Positions 1-7,726 of a stretch of DNA of 24,330 nucleotides are shown here, piece by piece. Numbering within the stretch: position 1 is the first letter of the stretch; every line of letters starts with the position of its first letter. The notes beneath the pieces were generated by a model that searched no databases, was not told where the DNA came from, and saw nothing but the letters and a program-made list of their open reading frames with translations. This stretch comes from Chloroflexota bacterium (GTDB taxonomy: Bacteria > Chloroflexota > Anaerolineae > Promineifilales > Promineifilaceae), in NCBI GenBank assembly GCA_024223125.1, contig JAAEOP010000948.1:1-24330 (forward strand). The letters are read 5' to 3'. Made by a program: the position numbers and the translations under genes.

Positions 1-238
1 ACCAACTATTTTCAGTTTTCTCTCGGTTTTTAGTCTATGATTGTTTACCAGAGACTGTACCTAATGTCTGAGCTTTTGTCCGTCAGTATTGTGTTAGATT
101 CGTACCTCTAATTGTACGGTAGAGAATCTGATTTAGAATTGGCCCCTCTTGGGCCTTGACAAAGGTGACATTTGTCACTATCCGGGTTTTTTGGCTAAAA
201 CGACCTTTTTTCAGTAGAGTCATAAAACACACCCCAAT
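1..238. other. Gene-free left edge with two inverted repeats
   Basis: No convincing coding region lies here. The stretch is downstream of the giant minus-strand gene. It holds a GGCCC-CTCTT-GGGCC hairpin at 141-155 and a GTGAC-ATTT-GTCAC inverted repeat at 165-178. Neither is followed by a T-tract close enough, on either strand, to call a rho-independent terminator. A TTGACA hexamer at 156-161 has only a poor -10 partner (TATCCG at 179-184), so I do not call a promoter. The 164-179 palindrome also fits a CRP/FNR-family half-site arrangement and is listed separately. Confidence 0.6.
164..179. promoter_or_regulatory. Candidate CRP/FNR-family palindrome
   Basis: GGTGA-CATTTG-TCACT matches the classical CRP consensus TGTGA-N6-TCACA at 8 of 10 defined positions. 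It lies between the 3' end of the giant exported-protein gene and whatever lies left of the window. A gene transcribed leftwards from beyond position 1 could be its target. A TACAAT-like -10 on the minus strand (111-116) is at a plausible distance, but no good -35 was found. The cyclase encoded at 7725-12110 makes a cAMP-responsive site conceivable, but no CRP-type regulator is visible in the window. A short palindrome like this can also arise by chance. Confidence 0.25.
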
Positions 239-3200
239 CTAATCCCGTTTAATGGCCGGCAGGTACTGTTCGTAAATGGACGAGGTGGGCGTGGGCGTTG
301 GTTGGACTGTACCCATCCATACAAAAGGATTGCCATGATCCAGCGCCACCGAGACATTGCCACTGCCATCCACCGCCTGCACAAAATACTCTACCGCGGC
401 CGCATACGTTGTCACGTTACCTGTTGCCAGTTGAGTGATGGGATCATACGATAACTCCACCTTGTGCCAGGTCGTATTAGGCAATTCGCGGTAAAGGACA
501 ACCACCCGCGGTGCAACACCAATGTCATCGGCCACGACAACGCCAAAACGCATTGTTGTGCCCATACGCTGCGCTTCTGCCCGCCAAATTTTGGGTGCGG
601 TAAAATCCTGGTCATCCACCGACACATGGAACAGTTCAAATTGCAGATCGCTGTACAATCGTTCCACCCCCATTGTAGACGTTCCATTGTTGCTGGCCTG
701 GAATTGGCCAGGAACAACGACCAACTGTTCATTCGACTGCCCATCTAAGCCCATAAAACGGTTAACTGTGCCTAGTCCCACCGGGTAAAAATAATCAACG
801 GCAAAGCTGGGTTCTGCCCGACTGTACAGATCATCAGTTAATACCTGGGAGACGGTGGGGTTTACGTTGGGGATATCCATGAATGTGCCGCCCAACAGCA
901 GCGCCCCATGCACAATGGTATCTGGCAGATGGACATTGTAACTGGCGCGGGGTTGAATCGGTCGTCCGCCAGCCACATACACTTCATCATCTCCCGCCAC
1001 CGTGTAATATGTGCCTAACCCGGAAAGTGAATGGGCATCATAACTGTAATTCAAGTTCAATGAACTGGTGACAACGGTAAATGGAGCGGCCGTGCCATTT
1101 GCATTAGCAATCGAAGCGCCAGCCAGAGAGGTGGTTGTGGTGATGGGCATGTTAATTTGCATCATCGGTAGGCCATACAAAGTCATTTCCGACATCACTT
1201 TTTCATCGTAGTTGCTAAATGTGCCCGCCGCCAACGAGTTGAAATAATGCTGTTTAGCCTGCATCAAAGCCTGACCAGTCGTTTGCGGCCCGCTGCTCCA
1301 ATCGCCCAGCGCATCTACAAAATTCACCATCAAGCGCTCTGAATAAGAAACCAAGTCTGAATCACCATAGCCAAAGCCGGTATTGCCAATAAACGACCCC
1401 TTTTCCCGCAAAAAGACTTGCGCCCAATCCGTCCCTTTTTGCGGCGTCATCGAAAGTGGGTCGGAGACGCTCAAACCAGAATGACAACCTACAGAGAAGA
1501 CAATGGATCCGGCATAATTGGTTGAAGGTTGAATCTGGTCGGCGTACACATCGTTGGGGTCGTTGGGGAAGAAACGGTAATGTTCAAAGTGGGAATTCAA
1601 CGACATTAGGTCGGGAGCGATAGACATGTTAAAGAGGGTGTTGTTGAATTCCTGTGCCGTCCAACTGTTGTTGATGAGGGTGGTTTGATAGTTGATGCCT
1701 TGAGCAGCCAGAGAATTGGTCACGGCCGCAGCCTGATCAATCAAAAAGTCATACCCCGTCACTAAAGAATCAGAGGGGGATTGGATGGGACGGGTAAGGA
1801 AGTAATTAACGGCCGTGACAATCTCATCCGGCGTTTCTACTAATCGTCCCGTAGCTACCTGGGGCAGATAAAACTCCCGCCCCTTAAACGGCAGTGGCAG
1901 CAGCCCGGCATAATAATCATCTGTCATGAAATAGCGCAAACTAAGCGAACCAGATAGCGCTGGCGTGTAAGCCACGGAAGCATAATGGCGCTCATTAGCC
2001 ACCAACGCCTCATCCACAATACGCCGGTAAGGAATTACATCATCATTCCCCACCAACACCAGATACTTCAGATTGGGATACCCCTGCGCCAGACTATACG
2101 TAAGAGATTTTATATGTCCGGCCACATAATTGGCCGCCGCCGGATTACCCGGCTGCGAATCCCACAACGCATATGCGGCCTGAATATCCCCATAATTGGC
2201 CAGATTAACCACCTTTCCCTTCACCTGCAAATGGACGGCCAGGCTATTCAATCTAGCCAGCAAAGCGGCCGGTGTTGTAGCGCCGCCATAGTTAAAGCGG
2301 CTGCTGTTCACGTAGATGATAGTTTCTACCGATGTATCTGTAATGGGCACAGTGTAGGTTGTGGGGATGGGTGCGGTAATGGGCAGGTATAAATCTTGAG
2401 GTGGGGCTACTTCGGCCGTCAGCGTATAAGGTTGGCCCACCAACGGCGGATTATGCGCGGCCACTAGCAGGTAATAGTTGCCAGACAATTCATGCACATT
2501 ATGCACAATTTGCTCTGTACCCGTCAGCGGATTGGCGGAAATGTTAACCAGGTCGCCAATACTACCCAATGTGCCGATGGACCCCAATGTACCGATGCTG
2601 CCCAACGTACCAATGGAGCCTAACGTCCCTGTAGAGTCCAGTACGCCCAGGTCAATCAGATCGCCAATGCTGCCCAGTGTACCGATGGAACCCAACGTAC
2701 CGATACTGCCCAAGGTGCCAATGGAACCTAATGTGCCAATACTGCCCAAGGTGCCAATATCTCGTAGTTGGCCCGTTTCTTCGTCCACAGATGGAGCAAA
2801 AAGGTATAGGTCATGATCTGTCGTCTGCCCGCTGAGGGTCGCAGTTAAGGTAGAACCGGGATCAGGTACGTCAATAACATACCATTGCAAACCAACGGTA
2901 ATGGGAATGCTGCCCGTTACGGCCACACCGCTTTCTAAAGGCCAGGCAGTCTCTCGTGTATTAGTCGTCTGAACTTGACGATCATACAAAAATACGTCAG
3001 AGGTAAAGTTGAAATCGTTGGGCACAAGATTATCGGCCCAGGAATCGAAGGCGATGAGACGGCCGTTGCCCGACATCGAAGGCGCAAACGAATCCCCATT
3101 CCCTTCCAAACCACTGTTGTCCACGGAAACGCGCTCAGTTGTACCCGTTTGCCGGTCATGCAAGAAAATATCAGCCATACCATTCATATCGTTGATAACT

Positions 3201-6200
3201 AAGTTGTCTGCATAAGATTGGAAGGAGACGAGACTGCCGTCTAACGAAAGAGCCGGGTGGTACGAAGGGCCATTCCCCCCCACACCGCCGCTGTCTACGG
3301 AAACATGCGTTGTCTGACCGGTTTGCCGATCATGCACAAACACATCTATATCATTATTACTGTCGCTGGCAACCAGGTTATCGGCTAGGGATTCAAAGGC
3401 GATGATACGGCCATCGCCCGATATAGCCTTCCAGCCCGAATCGCCATTGGCCTCTCCACCGCTGCTGTCTACAGACACCCGCTGCGTCTGCCCGGTTTGC
3501 GAGTCATAGACAAAAATATCCCAGGCGCCGTTTAGGTCATTGGCTACCAAATTATCGGCCAGCGAACGGAAGGCGACAGTTCGGCCGTTAGCCGAAATCG
3601 CCGGGTCATACGAATCATTATTCCCTTCCAGGCCGCCCGAAGAAACAGAAACCCGGCGGAAAATATGCGTCACCCGGTCATAGATAAAAATATCAAACAT
3701 GCCGTTGGTATCGCTGATCACCAGATTATCGGCCGCCGATTTGAAAGCTACGTAACGGCCGCTGGCGGAAATAGAAGGATGGAGGGATTCCCTATTCGCC
3801 TCCAGTCCATCGGCGCCGACAGCAGTTATGCGCTCCAAATTGCCAACCTCCCGATCATAAACAAATACGTCAGACGTCCCATTACTGTCCATATAATCCA
3901 AATTATCAGCCCAGGAATCAAAGGCCACAAAACGGCCATCGGCAGAAACAGACGGTCTTTCTGAAGGCGCATTGCCACCACCCCAATAACCAACCGACAT
4001 GTGTTCTGTATTGCCCGTCCAGCGATCATGAATAAAGATGTCAGAATCGCCGTTATTGTCGCTCCCCGCTAGATCATCGGCCAAAGATTGGAATGCCACA
4101 TAACGGCCGTTAGCTGACATTGCCGCAGCGATGGAATCACTATTGGCCTCAAAACCGGGGGGTCGCGCCAGCATAACGGCCGTGTCACTATTATCCACCA
4201 CGCCTGCCAACGCTATCTGCCCATTGGACTGTATACCAGCCGCCAGTGCATGTTCTTGATTGCCATTATAATCAAATATCGCCAGGCCGCCTCCGCCAAA
4301 GTTCTCATTCAAACGGCCGTTGGGCCAATAGGAAACCAGCGCAAAACTTACCGGCAAATTGTCATTGAACGTGGACGACCCGGCCACAAAAATATTGCCT
4401 GTTGAATGCCAAATTACGTCAGACACTTCACCATTGCCATTCTCGCCACCAAACCCTGCTGCCGAGAATTCGGCCCAGCCATCACCATCAAAACTCGTGT
4501 CCAATGATCCATCAACATTCAAGCGCAGCAGCCCCAAGAATATCGGGTTAATGAAATCATCAAGCTCGCCGGCCACCAGAATTTTTCCGTCTGGCTGCAA
4601 CGTCACCGCTTTAGCTGCATCCTCAAAATTGGCAAAATCAACAGTGATAATACCTGTCGCCCCTAAAGAGGGGTCTAAGCTGCCATCAGGCAGGTAACGA
4701 GCCACCACATAATCCCGGGTAGTGGAAATGTAAGTAGAGCCGACCAGAACAAGACGGCCGTCTGGCTGCACAACCATATCCTCAAATCTATCATCCGTAC
4801 CCAAATGGGTTGTCACAATACCACCCACGCCAAACGATGAATCCAGACTGCCATCTGGGTTATACTGCGCCAGGGCAAAATCATAATCATTGTTATAGGT
4901 AGACCCCGCGGCCACAATTTTGCCAGATGGCAGCACAGCCACCGCTTCCGCCCAGCTATCCGAGCCAAAGTCAGTGGTAATCTGCCCTGTGCCGCCAAAA
5001 CTCATATCCGGCGAACCATCGGGTGCATACCGAGTCAGGGCAAAATGAGTGGTAGGGAATGTAGTAGTGAGATTGCGAGACTTATAGAGCCAGGTTTCAT
5101 TGGTTACACCGCCAAACAACACGGCCGTTTCCCGCCCTGCATCATAAGCCATCGCTTTACAGCAACCCCCCAGTGGTCCAAACGCATTCATCTGCAACCA
5201 TTCACTGCCGTCCCATTCCCAGGTATCATCCCATTGGGTAGACCCAGCCGTCCCGCCAAACAAAATGTTACGCTTCCGGACGGGGTCGTAAACCATCTGC
5301 GTGGATTGGCGCACAGAGGGGATATTATTCGGTGACAGCGGTGTCCAGGCAAAGCCATCCCAGGCCCAGGTATCATGAAGATATGTATTGGGCCATTCAC
5401 CACCGCCAAATAAGACAACCTGGTTCAAGTTGACGTCAAAAGCCATACTACCAGCCACACGCGGCGCTGGCCCGCCGGTGGCTACTGGCGTCCAATCAAA
5501 GCCGTCATATTCCCAGGTATCACCATCAATCGGTACGCCAGGAGTTGTGCCGCCGCTAAACAAGACAACCCGTTGGCGCAGCGGATCGTAAGCCATCTGC
5601 CCATGCGCACCGCGTGGCGATGGAGCAGACACTGTGCCGACCAATGTCCAGTCATTGCCATCCCATTCCCAGGTTTCATCTAAGGCCGTGCCAAATTCAT
5701 CCTGTCCACCAAACATGACCACCACTTGTCGCCCGGCGTCATACACCATACCGGCCGTCCAGCGCGGTGAGGGTTTCGTACCAGTAATCGCAGTCTGGAA
5801 CCATTGGGAACCATCCCAAATCCATGTATCATTTTGCAGCGCCGTACCGCCAGGTGTCACCGAACCGCCAAACAATACCACCTGATTACGAGCGGCATCG
5901 TAAGCCATAGAAGGCCAAAAAATACCGGTTGGGGTCATTGGCGATGATGCCCGAATCCATTCCATTTCGTCGGCGTCGGCCACGTTATCAAATCTGGCAT
6001 AACCAGCCGCAACCACACTATCATCTGTTTGTAAAGCTACGTCTCGCACTGCGTCGTCATACCCATCAAAGTCGGTAGCAACACCGCCCCATTTGCCAAA
6101 GTTGGAATCCACTGTACCGGTTATGGTAAAGCGGGCCAGGCTAAAATCCTTATCGCCATTGAGGGAGGTGGCTAAACCAGCCACCACAATTTTGTCATCG

Positions 6201-7666
6201 GGCTGTACAACCAGAGCATTGGCGCGATCATAGCCATTGCCAAAAGGGGTGACGACACGGCCGTCGCCGCCAAAAGTAATATCGGGTACGCCGCTGGCTG
6301 TGTAGCGGGCCAGCCCAATGTTATTATCACTTTTCCCCACAGCTACAATTTCGCCACCAGGATACAGAATAACGTCGCGGGCGTTATCATAACCGCTGCT
6401 CATATTGGTCAGCACGATACCATCATCATTAAAGGTAAAATCGAGAATACCGGCAGGGGTTAAACGTACCACGCCAAATTCAGAGCAGTTTCCACCAGGG
6501 CATACCTGGCCAGCCAACACAATACTGCCATCTGGCTGCAAAGCCACCCCTCGCGCCTGGTCCCAATCGCCGGAAACGTCAATTTCGGCACGGCCGTCGC
6601 CATCAAAGCTCGTATCCAATGCACCGGAAGGTGTATACTGCGCCACCGCAAAGTCATACTGGGAACTTGATGAAGAAGAAGAACCGGCTGCCACAATATA
6701 CGCTACAGTCCCGCTGATGATTTTCAAAGCCACGTCTTCAGCAACATCGGGGCCGTTGCGAAAATCGGTAGAGACAAGCCCTACGGCGCCAAAACCCGTA
6801 TCCAGGCTACCATCCGGATTATAGCGGGCCAGACCGAAATTCTGGCTAGTTTCACCAACAGCTACAATTTGACCATTCGGTTGCATAACGACAGCAGTGG
6901 CCAGCTCATTACTTCCGCCGCCAAAATCAGTCGTCACCAACCCGCCAACACCAAACCCATTATCCAGGCTGCCATCCGGGTTATAGCGGGCCAAAGCAAA
7001 ATCATAATCACCAAAACTCTGATGTCCGGCAACAACAATTTTGTCGTCTGTTTGGATGGCTACGGCCGTGGCTACATCATCCGTATGACTGATAAAATCA
7101 GTCGTCATCACCCCTCCCAACCCGAAACTAGAATCCAAAGATCCATTCGGGTTATAACGAGCCACCGCAAAATCATTCGTACCGAAAAAAGTCTCAGACG
7201 ACCCCACCACCACAATATAGGCCACACTCCCGCTGATGGTTTTCAAAGCCACCCCATAAGCTGAATCTCGGAGACCGAAAAAGTCAGTTTGAACGATCCC
7301 CCCATTGCCAAAAGTAGTGTCTACACTGCCATCAGGGTTGTAGCGGGTCATAAAGAAATCTTCTGAGGGGGAACTGCCAAAAATCTGGCCCACCACCACC
7401 AATTTGCCATCTGGCTGCAAAACGGCCGCAGATGCCGCTCCTTGCCCATTGGCCTGATCCGCAACCCCCCAGCCATTATTGCCAAAACCAGGATCAGGCA
7501 TGATGCCAGACAGAGAAACACGCTCCATTGTACCGCCTGTGGAGGGCTGTTGAACCTGCCGTTCCGCTTCAATCGCTTTGGTAGGCATACTCAACGCCAA
7601 CACCAGGCTTATGGCAATACCGCTAATTAGTAAGGGGATAAGTAAAAAGATGGATCGCGTTTTCAT
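239..7666 (-). CDS. Giant exported multi-repeat protein with C25 (gingipain-like) peptidase domain
   Basis: This encodes a 2475-residue exported protein. I chose the ATG at 7666 over an in-frame ATG 14 codons upstream, because AAGGAG lies 7 nt before it and a clean signal peptide starts there (MKTRS, then a long hydrophobic core, cleavage near TKA). Domains in order: nine delta-60 repeats (YNPDGSLDxxFG type, about 55-560); a six-blade Kelch/galactose-oxidase-like propeller (about 565-873); five more delta-60 repeats (about 874-1165); seven PD40/TolB-like repeats (about 1168-1560); a PPC-like beta-sandwich interrupted by a GTLGSI array (about 1575-1755); a caspase-fold C25 peptidase (about 1775-2170); an Ig-like segment; a PTPTPT linker; and a YLPAIKRD tail. 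The likely catalytic pair is His2026 or His2029 (NSHFEHY) with Cys2061 (FSVGCHSG). The family fold supports a cysteine peptidase, but activity and substrate are inferred. It is the second gene of a unit with the cyclase 58 nt upstream. Confidence 0.9.
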   Translation of the reverse strand: MKTRSIFLLIPLLISGIAISLVLALSMPTKAIEAERQVQQPSTGGTMERVSLSGIMPDPGFGNNGWGVADQANGQGAASAAVLQPDGKLVVVGQIFGSSPSEDFFMTRYNPDGSVDTTFGNGGIVQTDFFGLRDSAYGVALKTISGSVAYIVVVGSSETFFGTNDFAVARYNPNGSLDSSFGLGGVMTTDFISHTDDVATAVAIQTDDKIVVAGHQSFGDYDFALARYNPDGSLDNGFGVGGLVTTDFGGGSNELATAVVMQPNGQIVAVGETSQNFGLARYNPDGSLDTGFGAVGLVSTDFRNGPDVAEDVALKIISGTVAYIVAAGSSSSSSSQYDFAVAQYTPSGALDTSFDGDGRAEIDVSGDWDQARGVALQPDGSIVLAGQVCPGGNCSEFGVVRLTPAGILDFTFNDDGIVLTNMSSGYDNARDVILYPGGEIVAVGKSDNNIGLARYTASGVPDITFGGDGRVVTPFGNGYDRANALVVQPDDKIVVAGLATSLNGDKDFSLARFTITGTVDSNFGKWGGVATDFDGYDDAVRDVALQTDDSVVAAGYARFDNVADADEMEWIRASSPMTPTGIFWPSMAYDAARNQVVLFGGSVTPGGTALQNDTWIWDGSQWFQTAITGTKPSPRWTAGMVYDAGRQVVVMFGGQDEFGTALDETWEWDGNDWTLVGTVSAPSPRGAHGQMAYDPLRQRVVLFSGGTTPGVPIDGDTWEYDGFDWTPVATGGPAPRVAGSMAFDVNLNQVVLFGGGEWPNTYLHDTWAWDGFAWTPLSPNNIPSVRQSTQMVYDPVRKRNILFGGTAGSTQWDDTWEWDGSEWLQMNAFGPLGGCCKAMAYDAGRETAVLFGGVTNETWLYKSRNLTTTFPTTHFALTRYAPDGSPDMSFGGTGQITTDFGSDSWAEAVAVLPSGKIVAAGSTYNNDYDFALAQYNPDGSLDSSFGVGGIVTTHLGTDDRFEDMVVQPDGRLVLVGSTYISTTRDYVVARYLPDGSLDPSLGATGIITVDFANFEDAAKAVTLQPDGKILVAGELDDFINPIFLGLLRLNVDGSLDTSFDGDGWAEFSAAGFGGENGNGEVSDVIWHSTGNIFVAGSSTFNDNLPVSFALVSYWPNGRLNENFGGGGLAIFDYNGNQEHALAAGIQSNGQIALAGVVDNSDTAVMLARPPGFEANSDSIAAAMSANGRYVAFQSLADDLAGSDNNGDSDIFIHDRWTGNTEHMSVGYWGGGNAPSERPSVSADGRFVAFDSWADNLDYMDSNGTSDVFVYDREVGNLERITAVGADGLEANRESLHPSISASGRYVAFKSAADNLVISDTNGMFDIFIYDRVTHIFRRVSVSSGGLEGNNDSYDPAISANGRTVAFRSLADNLVANDLNGAWDIFVYDSQTGQTQRVSVDSSGGEANGDSGWKAISGDGRIIAFESLADNLVASDSNNDIDVFVHDRQTGQTTHVSVDSGGVGGNGPSYHPALSLDGSLVSFQSYADNLVINDMNGMADIFLHDRQTGTTERVSVDNSGLEGNGDSFAPSMSGNGRLIAFDSWADNLVPNDFNFTSDVFLYDRQVQTTNTRETAWPLESGVAVTGSIPITVGLQWYVIDVPDPGSTLTATLSGQTTDHDLYLFAPSVDEETGQLRDIGTLGSIGTLGSIGTLGSIGTLGSIGTLGSIGDLIDLGVLDSTGTLGSIGTLGSIGTLGSIGTLGSIGDLVNISANPLTGTEQIVHNVHELSGNYYLLVAAHNPPLVGQPYTLTAEVAPPQDLYLPITAPIPTTYTVPITDTSVETIIYVNSSRFNYGGATTPAALLARLNSLAVHLQVKGKVVNLANYGDIQAAYALWDSQPGNPAAANYVAGHIKSLTYSLAQGYPNLKYLVLVGNDDVIPYRRIVDEALVANERHYASVAYTPALSGSLSLRYFMTDDYYAGLLPLPFKGREFYLPQVATGRLVETPDEIVTAVNYFLTRPIQSPSDSLVTGYDFLIDQAAAVTNSLAAQGINYQTTLINNSWTAQEFNNTLFNMSIAPDLMSLNSHFEHYRFFPNDPNDVYADQIQPSTNYAGSIVFSVGCHSGLSVSDPLSMTPQKGTDWAQVFLREKGSFIGNTGFGYGDSDLVSYSERLMVNFVDALGDWSSGPQTTGQALMQAKQHYFNSLAAGTFSNYDEKVMSEMTLYGLPMMQINMPITTTTSLAGASIANANGTAAPFTVVTSSLNLNYSYDAHSLSGLGTYYTVAGDDEVYVAGGRPIQPRASYNVHLPDTIVHGALLLGGTFMDIPNVNPTVSQVLTDDLYSRAEPSFAVDYFYPVGLGTVNRFMGLDGQSNEQLVVVPGQFQASNNGTSTMGVERLYSDLQFELFHVSVDDQDFTAPKIWRAEAQRMGTTMRFGVVVADDIGVAPRVVVLYRELPNTTWHKVELSYDPITQLATGNVTTYAAAVEYFVQAVDGSGNVSVALDHGNPFVWMGTVQPTPTPTSSIYEQYLPAIKRD
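2554..2760 (-). repeat. In-frame GTLGSI hexapeptide array (18/36-bp tandem repeat)
   Basis: The tandem array codes for GTLGSI five times, then a degenerate 12-residue unit (GDLIDLGVLDST), then GTLGSI four more times, ending in GDL (residues about 1636-1705 of the giant protein). At DNA level the serine codons alternate strictly between AGY and TCC, so the copied unit was 36 bp rather than 18 bp. The array sits inside the PPC-like domain: the strands before it (DHDLYLFAP) and after it (SGNYYLLVAA) look like the halves of one beta-sandwich. There are no spacers and the reading frame is kept, so this is not a CRISPR. Copy number may vary between strains. Confidence 0.9.
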
Positions 7667-7673
7667 ACCGGGT

Positions 7674-7679
7674 CTCCTT
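7674..7679 (-). promoter_or_regulatory. Shine-Dalgarno site fixing the giant gene's start
   Basis: On the minus strand AAGGAG ends 7 nt before the ATG at 7666. The alternative ATG at 7708 has no such site, and it would put a basic 14-residue extension ahead of an otherwise typical signal peptide. Confidence 0.75.
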
Positions 7680-7687
7680 GTAAATCG

Positions 7688-7726
7688 AACTGTCAGTTTG
7701 CGTAGCAAACAGTTTGCTCTACAGTT
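7688..7726 (-). promoter_or_regulatory. Nested, mutually exclusive hairpins between cyclase and exported-protein genes
   Basis: Three inverted repeats overlap in the 58-nt intercistronic gap. An outer AACTGT/ACAGTT pair (7688-7693 with 7721-7726) encloses GTTTGC-GTA-GCAAAC (7696-7710) and AGCAAAC-A-GTTTGCT (7704-7718). The last two share the GCAAAC arm and cannot form together. The outer arm overlaps the cyclase stop codon. There is no T-tract, so an RNA processing, stability or translational switch is more likely than termination. All functional meaning is inference. Confidence 0.4.

Noticed and set aside
141..155. GGCCC/GGGCC hairpin as terminator of the giant gene
   Set aside because: No T-tract follows on the minus strand; kept only as an inverted repeat.
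2554..2760. Tandem short repeats resembling a CRISPR array
   Set aside because: The units are contiguous with no unique spacers, are multiples of three, and encode a perfect hexapeptide in the frame of a large gene.
7667..7708. Upstream ATG for the giant exported protein
   Set aside because: It lacks a Shine-Dalgarno site and would precede a typical signal peptide with 14 extra residues; the ATG at 7666 has AAGGAG at proper spacing.
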